The notes under the pieces are model-generated. The model was not told the origin of the DNA. It searched no databases and saw nothing but the letters and a program-made list of their open reading frames with translations. A DNA stretch of 64,000 bases from Martinezella tropici (lineage in GTDB: Bacteria > Pseudomonadota > Alphaproteobacteria > Rhizobiales > Rhizobiaceae), in the NCBI RefSeq assembly GCF_008370325.1, contig NZ_VNIP01000001.1, positions 496,001 through 560,000 on the forward strand. Direction: 5' to 3'. Numbering within the stretch: the stretch's first letter is position 1; every line of letters starts with the position of its first letter. Below, one piece after another: positions 9,158 through 17,688 of this stretch. The translations under genes were made by a program, and so were the position numbers.

Positions 9158-10546
9158 ATGATGGTCGAGGATCGGTTGCCCGAGGGCGCGATGTCGCCGA
9201 AGCTTTCGCATATGGCCGTTCTGGTGGGCCAATATGCGATGGCGGAGAATGCCGTGGCCCATGGCGGCCACGTGCGCACCATCGCCGCCGGGCACTACAC
9301 CGTCGCAGGCCTCTCCAGGCAGGTGCGTCTCGGCGATTTCGTCGCGCATCGTTCCCAGACCGGCATCCATCTCGGCGAAGTCGTCCGTGTCGAGCCGGAA
9401 CTCACCTATGTCTGTCCAATCGAGCCGGGCGAGCCGATCGGTATCCAGGACACCATCATCCGCAAGGGTGCCTTCCGCATCGCGCCCGACAATAGCTGGT
9501 GCGGCCGCACGATCAATTCGCTGGGCGAGCCGATTGACGGGCTCGGGCCGCTGACGGCGGGTCTTCAATCGCGCTCGATCTCCAATACCGCCCCGCCGTC
9601 CATGACGCGCAAGCGCGTCGAAACCGGGTTCAAGACCGGCGTGCGCGCCATCGATATCTTCTCGCCGCTCTGCTTTGGCCAGCGGCTGGGCATCTTTGCC
9701 GGCTCCGGCGTCGGCAAATCGACGCTGCTGTCGATGCTGGCGCGAGCCGAAGCCTTCGACAAGGTGGTGATCGCGCTCGTTGGCGAGCGCGGCCGCGAAG
9801 TGCGCGAATTCATCGAGGATACGCTGGGTTCGCACATGCAGAAATCGGTGGCAGTTGTCGCAACGAGCGATGAAAGCCCGATGCTGCGCAAGATGGCGCC
9901 GCTTTCGGCCATCTCCATCGCCGAGCATTTCCGCGACCAGGGCGACAATGTGCTGCTGATCGTCGATAGCGTCACGCGTTTTGCCCATGCCATCCGCGAA
10001 GTGGCGACCGCATCCGGCGAGCCGCCGATCGCGCGCGGCTATCCGGCTTCGGTCTTCACCGAGCTGCCGCGCCTTCTCGAGCGCGCCGGCCCGGGACCGG
10101 AGGGCACCGGCACGATCACCGCCATCATCTCGATCCTGGTCGATGGCGACAATCACAACGATCCGATCGCCGATTCCACCCGCGGCATTCTCGACGGCCA
10201 TATCGTTCTCCAGCGCAGCCTTGCCGAGGAAGGCCGCTACCCGCCGATCGATCCGCTCGCATCCGTATCGCGTCTCGCCCGCAAGGCCTGGTCGTCCGAT
10301 CAGGAAAAGCTGGTATCCCGGCTGAAGGCTCTTGTGCATCGCTACGAGGAAACGCGCGATCTGCGCCTGATCGGCGGCTATCGCCAGGGCAGCGACGCCG
10401 ATCTCGATATCGCGGTGCGCCAGGTGCCGATCATCTACGACATCCTGAAGCAGACCCCGGGCGAAGAGCCGTCGGCGGATGCCTTCACAGATCTTGCTAC
10501 CGCTCTCAGGAACGCCTCGAGCGGCGTTCCGGTCAGGGGCAAGTGA
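9158..10546 (+). CDS. fliI: Flagellar type III export ATPase FliI
   Basis: FliI is the cytoplasmic ATPase that unfolds and delivers export substrates to the flagellar gate; it is related to the F1 beta subunit. The protein has 462 residues. Walker A (GSGVGKST, Lys187) and Walker B (VLLIVDSVTRFA) are present, as is the conserved glutamate-bearing loop VGERGREVREF. The start at 9158 (or the adjacent ATG 9161) follows a GAGG ribosome site. The gene is co-directional with flgF and the membrane protein gene downstream. Confidence 0.96.
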   Translation: MMVEDRLPEGAMSPKLSHMAVLVGQYAMAENAVAHGGHVRTIAAGHYTVAGLSRQVRLGDFVAHRSQTGIHLGEVVRVEPELTYVCPIEPGEPIGIQDTIIRKGAFRIAPDNSWCGRTINSLGEPIDGLGPLTAGLQSRSISNTAPPSMTRKRVETGFKTGVRAIDIFSPLCFGQRLGIFAGSGVGKSTLLSMLARAEAFDKVVIALVGERGREVREFIEDTLGSHMQKSVAVVATSDESPMLRKMAPLSAISIAEHFRDQGDNVLLIVDSVTRFAHAIREVATASGEPPIARGYPASVFTELPRLLERAGPGPEGTGTITAIISILVDGDNHNDPIADSTRGILDGHIVLQRSLAEEGRYPPIDPLASVSRLARKAWSSDQEKLVSRLKALVHRYEETRDLRLIGGYRQGSDADLDIAVRQVPIIYDILKQTPGEEPSADAFTDLATALRNASSGVPVRGK

Positions 10547-10631
10547 TGACCATCAGGAAGCTCAGCGCGATTTGTCCTTGCCTGCATCCAGCCGGGTATC
10601 GCCAAGTTTCGTGCCGAAAGAGGGGCCAGAA

Positions 10632-11177
10632 GTGAGAGAATCCGACGCAGATGATCCGGTCGCCCCGCCGAAGCAGGCGCGAAGGCGAACCGTTGCGGAT
10701 AGGGCGCTGGCCTTTACGGGGCTGGCGCTTGCCGGCGCCTCGGCCTTCTTCCCCTGGTATGTCTTTCTCAATCCGGACAAGTTCGGCATCCACGTCGCCG
10801 AAGGCGAGCGCACGCGCGATCTGCCGAATTGGCCCGGCCGTGAGGTCGTCAGCGTGTCGCCGCTTGCCATGGCCAACAAAAACCCGAGCGCGCCAAAGGA
10901 TCTTATTCCCGATCCGCTGACGACGGCGACGGTCAGCAACGCCGGACGAGAAGACGACCAGGGGGAACCGGCCGACCAGCAGCCGTTCCCCGGCAAGTCC
11001 CCGTTCCACCTGCTGCACATCGCAAATGGCCGCGCGCTCATCGAGGACGACACCGGCATGTATGTCGTGCGGGTCGGCTCAGTTCTGCCCGACAGCAGCC
11101 GGCTGGCTTCGATCGAACAACGAGACGGAAAGTGGGTCATCGTCACGTCGGCGGGCGATGTCTACGGCAACAACTGA
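10632..11177 (+). CDS. Flagellar-cluster single-pass membrane protein of unknown function
   Basis: The likely start is GTG 10632, preceded by GAGGGG at 6 bases, giving about 181 residues. A basic N-terminal cytoplasmic stretch leads to one membrane helix (ALAFTGLALAGASAFFPWYV). A proline-rich linker follows, then a small C-terminal domain of beta type (YVVRVGSVLPDSSRLASIEQ) that recalls PilP-like periplasmic domains, a weak resemblance only. A hypothetical gene occupies this place between fliI and flgB in S. meliloti, so it is conserved in the cluster. An upstream in-frame extension overlaps the fliI end and is probably not used. Confidence 0.75.
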   Translation: MRESDADDPVAPPKQARRRTVADRALAFTGLALAGASAFFPWYVFLNPDKFGIHVAEGERTRDLPNWPGREVVSVSPLAMANKNPSAPKDLIPDPLTTATVSNAGREDDQGEPADQQPFPGKSPFHLLHIANGRALIEDDTGMYVVRVGSVLPDSSRLASIEQRDGKWVIVTSAGDVYGNN

Positions 11178-11295
11178 AGAACCCGCGAACGCCGGAGTTT
11201 CAGGCATTTCGAAGACCTTTACAGGAACGCATTTCCCGCAAGTCCCACGCAAGATTATCCCGCTAGGTTTCTAGTGTAAGAACGGAGAGAAGGCC

Positions 11296-11688
11296 ATGCA
11301 ACCCATACAGCTCTTTGACCTGGCCTCGCGGCAAGCCGAGTGGCTCCAGGTGCGTCAGGAGGTTGTTGCCGGCAATATCGCCAATGCCAATACGCCGAAA
11401 TATCGCGCCAAGGATGTGACGCCGTTCCAGGCCGTTCTGGATAATCAGAACGTCAACATGGTCCGGACCAATCCCGCGCATCTTTCGGGCAACGAATTCA
11501 GTACGAGCGGCAACGTCAACGTCGAGGAAGCGCCGCTCGCCCAGGAAATTGGCGTCCAGGAATCGGGTAACACCGTCGGCCTGGAGGACGAGCTCGCCAA
11601 GGCCGGTGACATCAAGCGCCAGTACAGCTTGAACACCGCGCTCATAGGCTCCTTTCATCGCATGATGTTGATGGCCGTAAAACAATAG
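11296..11688 (+). CDS. flgB: Flagellar proximal rod protein FlgB
   Basis: FlgB is the rod protein nearest the MS ring. The protein has 130 residues with the family N-terminal motif (VVAGNIANANTPKYRAKDV) and a C-terminal amphipathic helix region (GDIKRQYSLNTALIGSFHRM). An AGAGAAGG ribosome site lies just before the ATG. The 118 bases upstream probably hold a promoter for flgBC-fliE. flgC follows after 16 bases. Confidence 0.95.
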   Translation: MQPIQLFDLASRQAEWLQVRQEVVAGNIANANTPKYRAKDVTPFQAVLDNQNVNMVRTNPAHLSGNEFSTSGNVNVEEAPLAQEIGVQESGNTVGLEDELAKAGDIKRQYSLNTALIGSFHRMMLMAVKQ

Positions 11689-11704
11689 ATGAAGTGAAGA
11701 TGCC

Positions 11705-12121
11705 ATGGACCCCTTATCAGCCGCATTGAAAATTGCAGGCTCCGGCCTGGAGGCTCAATCGACTCGTCTGCGAATCGTCTCCGAAAATATCGCCAACGCC
11801 CGGTCGACGGGTGATACGCCCGGCGCCGATCCCTACCGGCGCAAGACGGTGACCTTCGGCGCCGAACTGGATCGCGCCAACGGCCTCACCACGGTCGGTG
11901 TCAAGAAGCTCGGTGAAGACACCGGCAAGTTCGTCGAAGAATACGATCCTGACAACCCGGCGGCGGATCAGAAGGGCTACGTCAAGATGCCCAACGTCAA
12001 TGTCCTCGTCGAGATGGCCGATATGCGCGAAGCCAATCGCTCCTACGAGGCCAATCTGCAGACGGTCCGGCAGGCCCGTGATCTCATCTCCTCCACTATT
12101 GACCTTCTGAAGAACCAATGA
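11705..12121 (+). CDS. flgC: Flagellar proximal rod protein FlgC
   Basis: FlgC is a proximal rod protein assembled with FlgB and FlgF. The protein has 138 residues. The N-terminal [20 protein letters not shown] motif and the C-terminal [20 protein letters not shown] segment are typical and complete. The stop codon overlaps the fliE start (ATGA), indicating translational coupling. Confidence 0.95.
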   Translation: MDPLSAALKIAGSGLEAQSTRLRIVSENIANARSTGDTPGADPYRRKTVTFGAELDRANGLTTVGVKKLGEDTGKFVEEYDPDNPAADQKGYVKMPNVNVLVEMADMREANRSYEANLQTVRQARDLISSTIDLLKNQ

Positions 12122-12468
12122 TCGACACGATTAAGAATGTAGCCTCCCTCTCGGCGACCCGCGGCCTTAGCAGCATCGCCACGGATCTGACCTCCGCCGC
12201 CTCCAGCGCGATGAACGCCTCGCCGGCCGTCGCCATGGGAGCGGATGCCGGAATGAGCTTCGCGTCGGTCATGTCGAACGTTGCGAAAGATTCCATCAAT
12301 TCGCTGAAGGAAGCGGAAAACGCCTCCTTTGCCGGTATCAAGGGCACGATGAGCACCCGTGAGGTGGTCGACAAGGTCATGCAGGCCGACCAGACCCTGC
12401 AGACAGCGATCGCTCTGCGCGACAAGGTCGTCTCAGCCTTTCTCGATATCACGAAGATGCAGATATAG
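12118..12468 (+). CDS. fliE: Flagellar hook-basal body complex protein FliE
   Basis: FliE joins the MS ring to the rod. The protein has 116 residues with the conserved C-terminal region ([20 protein letters not shown]). Its start overlaps the flgC stop by 4 bases. A 97-base gap separates it from flgG. Confidence 0.94.
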   Translation: MIDTIKNVASLSATRGLSSIATDLTSAASSAMNASPAVAMGADAGMSFASVMSNVAKDSINSLKEAENASFAGIKGTMSTREVVDKVMQADQTLQTAIALRDKVVSAFLDITKMQI

Positions 12469-12565
12469 AGCGGGCTTCCCCGTTCTAATCACCTGATTTG
12501 GCGAGTGTCTTTCGTAAGCCCTTCCTAGGCTTCGAAGGTTCCGCCCTAGATCCAAGGACGAAAGC

Positions 12566-13354
12566 ATGAGAGCGCTCGCAATCGCCGCGACGGGCATGGA
12601 TGCCCAGCAGACCAATCTCGAAGTAATCGCGAACAACATCGCGAATATCAATACGACGGGTTACAAGCGCTCGCGCGCCGAATTCTCCGACCTTCTCTAC
12701 CAGACGGAGCGCGCCAAGGGTATTGCCAACAGGCCGAACCAGGCGGTGGTGCCGGAAGGCGCCAATATCGGTCTCGGCGTGCAGACGACCGCGGTGCGCA
12801 ACATCCAGATCCAGGGCGAACTGTCGCAGACGCAGAACGATCTCGACGTCGCGCTCGTCGGTCGCGGCTGGTTCCAGATCAAAATGCCCGACGGCACGAC
12901 CGCCTACACCCGCGCCGGCTCCTTCAACAAGAGCGATACCGGCCAGATCGTCACGCCGGACGGCAATGTGCTGGAGCCGGGCATCACCGTCCCGAATAAT
13001 GCCAGCAAGCTCACCATCAACCAGTCCGGCCAGATATCCGCGATCATCGGCACCGCGACGACACCGACCGTGCTCGGCCAGCTGCAGATCGCCAATTTCG
13101 TCAATGAAGCCGGCCTGCAGCCGATGGGAAGCAATCTCTTCGTTCAGACGCCGGCTTCCGGCGATCCGGTCGTTTCCGATCCGAACGAGAACGGCTTCGC
13201 CTACATGAAACAATATTATCTGGAATCGTCGAATGTCGATCCGGTCAAGGAAATCACCGATCTGATCACGGCGCAGCGCGCCTATGAGATGAATTCCAAG
13301 GTCATCACGACGGCCGACGAAATGGCGCAGATCGTCAGCAAGAACCTGAAATAG
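12566..13354 (+). CDS. flgG: Flagellar distal rod protein FlgG
   Basis: FlgG forms the distal rod that passes through the L and P rings. The protein has 262 residues. The N-terminal [20 protein letters not shown] motif, [14 protein letters not shown] and the C-terminal [18 protein letters not shown] motif are all present, so it is complete. flgA follows after 19 bases. Confidence 0.96.
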   Translation: MRALAIAATGMDAQQTNLEVIANNIANINTTGYKRSRAEFSDLLYQTERAKGIANRPNQAVVPEGANIGLGVQTTAVRNIQIQGELSQTQNDLDVALVGRGWFQIKMPDGTTAYTRAGSFNKSDTGQIVTPDGNVLEPGITVPNNASKLTINQSGQISAIIGTATTPTVLGQLQIANFVNEAGLQPMGSNLFVQTPASGDPVVSDPNENGFAYMKQYYLESSNVDPVKEITDLITAQRAYEMNSKVITTADEMAQIVSKNLK

Positions 13355-13373
13355 CAAGAGGGACGGGCCGAAC

Positions 13374-13874
13374 ATGAGGTTTCGCCGGATGAAAAGCTTA
13401 GCAATGGCATGGTTCGCCGCGGCGAGCCTTTCCGTCGTATTCGCTTCGGCCATGCCCGCCGGGGCTGTGAGCGCCGATGGTTCCGCGCTCGGTACCGCCG
13501 TGGTGCCGACCGAGACGATCTATCCGGGCGATATCATCAGCAGCGGTCAGCTCGAAGAGGTCGAGGTCACCAACCCCAACCTGAGTGGCGATTATGCCAA
13601 GCGGCTTCGTGACGTCACGGGGTTGGTATCGAAGCGGACGCTTCTGCCTGGCCGGACGATTTCCATTTCCGCACTGCGCCAGCCCTTTGCAGTGACGCGC
13701 GGTTCTAATGTTCGCCTGGTGATGAGCATGGGCAGCATGACGATCACGGCGGCAGGCACGCCGCTCGATGATGGCGCCGTCGGCGACAGTGTGCGCGCCC
13801 GCAATATGGACTCGGGCATCATCGTCAACGGCACCGTTCTCCAAAACGGCACGATCCGCGTGGTCGCGAAATGA
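13374..13874 (+). CDS. flgA: Flagellar P-ring assembly chaperone FlgA
   Basis: FlgA is a periplasmic chaperone that helps FlgI polymerise into the P ring. The protein has 166 residues with a signal peptide (MAWFAAASLSVVFASAMPAGA). A SAF-like domain follows (ETIYPGDIISSGQLEEVEV, LVSKRTLLPGRTISISALRQ). The stop overlaps the flgI start (ATGA). ATG 13389 is an alternative start. Confidence 0.94.
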   Translation: MRFRRMKSLAMAWFAAASLSVVFASAMPAGAVSADGSALGTAVVPTETIYPGDIISSGQLEEVEVTNPNLSGDYAKRLRDVTGLVSKRTLLPGRTISISALRQPFAVTRGSNVRLVMSMGSMTITAAGTPLDDGAVGDSVRARNMDSGIIVNGTVLQNGTIRVVAK

Positions 13875-14989
13875 AACGGCTTCGTCAATTTCTCGCAGTC
13901 CTCTTCGCATTGCCGAGCCTGATCGTCGCCGATCCGGCCCTCGCGATGCAATCGCGCATCAAGGATATCGCATCGTTGCAATCCGGCCGCGACAACCAGT
14001 TGATCGGTTATGGTCTGATCGTCGGCCTCCAGGGGACGGGCGACGGCCTGCGTTCCTCGCCATTTACCGAGCAATCCATGCGCGCGATGCTGCAGAACCT
14101 CGGCATCTCGACCCAAGGCGGTCAATCCGCCGCGAAGAATACGGCCGCCGTCATGGTAACGGCGAACCTGCCGCCCTTTGCAAGCCCCGGTAGCCGCATC
14201 GATGTGACGGTGAGCTCGCTCGGCGATGCGTCGTCGCTGCGTGGCGGCACGCTGATCATGACCTCGCTGAGCGGTGCGGATGGGCAGATTTATGCCGTGG
14301 CGCAGGGCTCGGTCATCGTCTCCGGCTTCCAGGCGCAGGGCGCCGCTGCAACGGTGACCGAGGGCGTTACGACGGCCGGCCGCGTGCCCGGCGGCGCGAT
14401 CATCGAGCGGGAGCTGCCGTCACGCTTCAAGGATTCGGTCAACCTGGTCCTGCAGCTGCGTAATCCCGACTTCTCCACCTCGATCCGCATTGCCGACACG
14501 GTCAATACCTGGGCGACCTCGCGTTTCGGTGCGCCGATCGCGGAGGCCAAGGATTCGCAGGAGGTGACGGTCGCCAAGCCGAAGATGGCGGATCTGACGC
14601 GGCTGATGGCCGATATCGAAAACCTCAACGTCCAGACCGATACGCCGGCCAAGGTTGTTATCAACGAACGCACCGGAACGATTGTCATCGGCGCCGACGT
14701 CCGCGTCTCGCCAGTCGCCGTCAGCTACGGAACGCTGACCGTGCAGGTGAGCGAGAATCCGCAGGTGATCCAGCCTGAACCTTTCTCCGACGGAGAGACT
14801 GCCATCCAGGACCAGACCGACATCACCGCCACCAAGAGCGGCGGCCGCGTCGCGGTGCTGGAAGGGCCTGACCTGAAGACGCTGGTCTCCGGCCTCAACA
14901 ATATCGGCGTCAAGCCGGATGGCATCATCGCCATCCTACAAGGCATCAAGTCGGCCGGCGCCCTGCAAGCGGAGCTCGTGCTGCAATGA
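13871..14989 (+). CDS. flgI: Flagellar P-ring protein FlgI
   Basis: FlgI forms the periplasmic P ring around the rod. The protein has 372 residues with a signal peptide ending near DPALA. The family motif GYGLIVGLQGTGDG is present, followed by the full length of the domain ending in ALQAELVLQ. Both ends overlap neighbours by 4 bases (flgA upstream, motE downstream), indicating a tightly coupled operon. Confidence 0.96.
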   Translation: MKRLRQFLAVLFALPSLIVADPALAMQSRIKDIASLQSGRDNQLIGYGLIVGLQGTGDGLRSSPFTEQSMRAMLQNLGISTQGGQSAAKNTAAVMVTANLPPFASPGSRIDVTVSSLGDASSLRGGTLIMTSLSGADGQIYAVAQGSVIVSGFQAQGAAATVTEGVTTAGRVPGGAIIERELPSRFKDSVNLVLQLRNPDFSTSIRIADTVNTWATSRFGAPIAEAKDSQEVTVAKPKMADLTRLMADIENLNVQTDTPAKVVINERTGTIVIGADVRVSPVAVSYGTLTVQVSENPQVIQPEPFSDGETAIQDQTDITATKSGGRVAVLEGPDLKTLVSGLNNIGVKPDGIIAILQGIKSAGALQAELVLQ

Positions 14990-15525
14990 TCCTGACCGTC
15001 ATCGCCAGAAGAATGCTGGTTGCCTGCAGCCTCGCAACGGGTGCCATGGTGCTGGTGCCGATCGGCATGGCCGCGGCGCAGGAAGCGCGGCAGCCCGCCG
15101 ATCCCGCCTCCAGCCAGGACGAGATCCGGCAGTTCTGCACCAATATTGCCGATCCGGCCCGCGATCAGCGCTATCTGCTGCAAAAGCAGGAGCTGGAACA
15201 GCTTCGGACAGATATCGACCAACGCATCGCCACCATGGACAAGCGCAAGGCCGAATACGAGGACTGGCTGAAACGCCGCGACGATTTCCTCAAGACCGCA
15301 GATCTCGGCCTCGTCGATATTTACAAGAACATGAAGCCGGATGCGGCGGCGGCAAGCCTCAACGACGTCAAGACCACGATTGCCGCTGCGATCATCATGA
15401 AGCTTTCGTCGCGCCAATCGAGCCTGATCCTTGCGGAAATGGATGCGAAGAAGGCGGCCGTCATCACCAACATCATCGCCAGCGCATCCGACCCGAATAC
15501 ATCGAAGTCGAAGGACCCCTCATGA
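14986..15525 (+). CDS. motE: MotC chaperone MotE
   Basis: MotE is a rhizobial periplasmic protein that assists folding and stability of MotC (shown in S. meliloti). The protein has 179 residues with an N-terminal signal peptide. A coiled coil follows at about residues 65-105 (LLQKQELEQLRTDIDQRIAT). The C-terminal MgtE-N-like helical segment (IYKNMKPDAAAASLNDVKTT) is typical of the family. Overlaps of 4 bases with flgI and flgH place it in the ring-protein operon, as in S. meliloti. Confidence 0.9.
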   Translation: MILTVIARRMLVACSLATGAMVLVPIGMAAAQEARQPADPASSQDEIRQFCTNIADPARDQRYLLQKQELEQLRTDIDQRIATMDKRKAEYEDWLKRRDDFLKTADLGLVDIYKNMKPDAAAASLNDVKTTIAAAIIMKLSSRQSSLILAEMDAKKAAVITNIIASASDPNTSKSKDPS

Positions 15526-16235
15526 ACACGCGTCTTACGGCCGCCTGCGCAATCGTCGTCTTTCTCGCCGGTTGCCAGTCGCAGGCCCTCAGGGAAATCG
15601 GCAGGGCGCCTGCCATGAGTCCGATCGGCAGCGGCCTGCAATATGCGCAGACGCCGCAGATGCTGCAATATCCGAAGCGGCCGCATCAGGTTGCGCAAGG
15701 CTATTCGCTCTGGAACGATTCGCAGGCGGCCCTCTTCAAGGACGCACGCGCGCTCAATGTCGGCGACATCCTGACCGTCACGATCCAGATCAACGACAAG
15801 GCGAACTGGGACAACGAGACCAATCGCAGCCGCACGAACAAGAGCGATATGAACTGGGATATTTCGGCCAAGATCTTCGGCTGGAGACCCGCCACCAACG
15901 CTGACGCAACCTCGGGTTCCGACACCAGCACCGACGCCAAGGGCAAGATGCAGCGTTCCGAGCAGATCAACCTTCTGGTCGCCGCGGTCGTGACCGGCAT
16001 TCTCGAAAACGGCAACCTGATGATCAGCGGCTCGCAGGAAGTCCGCATGAACCAGGAAATCCGCATCCTCAACGTCGCCGGCATCGTGCGGCCGCAGGAT
16101 GTCACCGCGGATAACACGATTTCATACGACAAGATCGCCGAGGCGCGCATCTCCTACGGCGGACGCGGTCGTTTGACGGAAATACAGCAGCCGCCGCGGG
16201 GCCAGCAGGCCGTGGATCTGCTGTCGCCGCTCTGA
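15522..16235 (+). CDS. flgH: Flagellar L-ring lipoprotein FlgH
   Basis: FlgH forms the L ring in the outer membrane. The 237-residue protein begins with a lipoprotein signal peptide ending in the lipobox LAGC. It contains the conserved SLWNDSQAALFKDARALNVG and ends with the ring-forming region (ISGSQEVRMNQEIRILNVAG). The start at 15522 overlaps the motE stop by 4 bases. A longer in-frame extension is a shadow of flgI/motE. Confidence 0.95.
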   Translation: MNTRLTAACAIVVFLAGCQSQALREIGRAPAMSPIGSGLQYAQTPQMLQYPKRPHQVAQGYSLWNDSQAALFKDARALNVGDILTVTIQINDKANWDNETNRSRTNKSDMNWDISAKIFGWRPATNADATSGSDTSTDAKGKMQRSEQINLLVAAVVTGILENGNLMISGSQEVRMNQEIRILNVAGIVRPQDVTADNTISYDKIAEARISYGGRGRLTEIQQPPRGQQAVDLLSPL

Positions 16236-16280
16236 CGGCTGACGGTATCATGCTCTGGCAGACAACGAACGGATAGGGAC

Positions 16281-16772
16281 ATGGCAGCCACAGACGAACC
16301 GGCAAAGGGCAAGGGATCGCCGCTGATCATGACGATCGTCGGACTGCTGGTGCTGACCATTCTTGGCTGCGGCGGCGGCTGGATGCTTGGAACCGTCGTC
16401 GCGCCGAGGATCAAGGCCGCTACCGCTGCCGTGCAGAAGACGATCCTGGCCGCCGGTGACAGCAAGCAGGCGGCCGCCGCCGCACAGGCGAACGGCATCA
16501 TAGCGCTCGATCCGATCACCACCAATCTTGCCTACCCCTCGCAGAGCTGGGTAAGGCTGGAGCTCGCCCTGGTCTTCAAGGGGCCTACGGATGCTCAGCT
16601 CGCCCAGGCGATCCATCAGGATATTCTTGCCTATATCCGTACGGTTTCCCTACAGCAGATCGAGGGTGCGCGCGGCCTGCAATATCTTCGGGATGACATT
16701 CAGGAGCGTGTTGACCTACGCTCGGAAGGACGAGTATCGAAAGTTATGTTCAGAACTTTCGTGATCGAATGA
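16281..16772 (+). CDS. fliL: Flagellar basal body protein FliL
   Basis: FliL is a single-pass inner-membrane protein that associates with stators and supports torque. The protein has 163 residues. One membrane helix (LIMTIVGLLVLTILGCGGGW) is followed by a linker, and a periplasmic stomatin-like domain contains PITTNLAYPSQSWVRLELAL. The stop overlaps the fliP start by 4 bases. Confidence 0.93.
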   Translation: MAATDEPAKGKGSPLIMTIVGLLVLTILGCGGGWMLGTVVAPRIKAATAAVQKTILAAGDSKQAAAAAQANGIIALDPITTNLAYPSQSWVRLELALVFKGPTDAQLAQAIHQDILAYIRTVSLQQIEGARGLQYLRDDIQERVDLRSEGRVSKVMFRTFVIE

Positions 16773-17527
16773 TTCGATTAATACTTGCCCTATCTATATT
16801 AGTGATTTCTGTATTATCGCCTGAACTGGCGATGGCGCAGCAATTGTCGCAACAGCTTCCCACCGATCTTCTGAATGCTCCGGTCAACGGCTCTGTCGCC
16901 GCCTGGATCATCCGCACGTTCGGCCTCCTGACGATCCTGTCGATTGCGCCGGGCATCCTGATCATGGTGACGAGCTTTCCGCGCTTCATCATCGCGTTTT
17001 CGATCCTGCGCACCGGCATGGGCCTTTCGTCGACGCCGTCGAACATGATCCTGCTGAGCCTCGCCCTGTTCATGACTTTCTATGTCATGTCGCCGACCTT
17101 CGATCAGGCTTGGAAGGACGGCGTGCAGCCGTTGCTTGCCAATCAGATTTCGGAGGCCGACGCCGTGCAGCGCATCGCCGAGCCGTTCCGCACCTTCATG
17201 TCGAACAATACGCGCGACAAGGATCTGAAGCTTTTCGTCGATCTGGCGCAGGAGCGCGGCCAGACGACCGTGGTCGATAACAAGATTGATTATCGCGTCC
17301 TGATCCCGGCCTTCATGATCTCGGAGATCCGGCGTGGCTTCGAAATCGGCTTCCTTGTGGTCCTGCCGTTTCTGGTCATCGACCTGATCGTGTCGACCAT
17401 CGTGATGGCCATGGGCATGATGATGCTGCCGCCGACCTCGATCTCGCTGCCGTTCAAGATTCTCTTCTTCGTGCTGATCGACGGCTGGAACCTTTTGGTC
17501 GGCAGCCTGGTCCGTTCTTTCCACTGA
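16769..17527 (+). CDS. fliP: Flagellar export gate protein FliP
   Basis: FliP is the core pore protein of the type III export gate, with FliQ and FliR. The protein has 252 residues. It has a cleavable signal peptide (ending near ELAMA) and four membrane segments. Family signatures include FPRFIIAFSILRTGMGLSST and PFLVIDLIVSTIVMAMGMMM. It is the last gene of the rightward flgF-fliP block; a hairpin and a convergent glycosyltransferase gene follow. Confidence 0.96.
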   Translation: MIRLILALSILVISVLSPELAMAQQLSQQLPTDLLNAPVNGSVAAWIIRTFGLLTILSIAPGILIMVTSFPRFIIAFSILRTGMGLSSTPSNMILLSLALFMTFYVMSPTFDQAWKDGVQPLLANQISEADAVQRIAEPFRTFMSNNTRDKDLKLFVDLAQERGQTTVVDNKIDYRVLIPAFMISEIRRGFEIGFLVVLPFLVIDLIVSTIVMAMGMMMLPPTSISLPFKILFFVLIDGWNLLVGSLVRSFH

Positions 17528-17649
17528 CAATCGGCTTTAAATCATCTCGCGCAAACAAAAATGTGCGGTGGCCTTGCGACAACGGCATTCGCAAAGTCAA
17601 AGACCTAAAGCTCGAGAAGCCGATCTGAACGATCGCGACGCGCTATAGG

Positions 17650-17682
17650 GCGATCGTCGGAAATTCCTGTTCCGACGATCGC
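17650..17682. terminator. Hairpin between convergent fliP and GT41 gene
   Basis: A perfect 13-bp inverted repeat (gcgatcgtcggaa / ttccgacgatcgc) with a 7-base loop lies between the two convergent genes. There is only a short T-rich run on either side. It could act as a bidirectional terminator. Confidence 0.55.
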
Positions 17683-17688
17683 GGAGCC

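Noticed and set aside
9002..10339. A 445-codon open frame antisense to fliI
   Set aside because: fliI is unambiguous; the antisense product matches no family.
12468..12487. Possible terminator after fliE (AGAGCGGG / CCCGTTCT)
   Set aside because: Only an 8-bp stem with a G-T pair and no T run.
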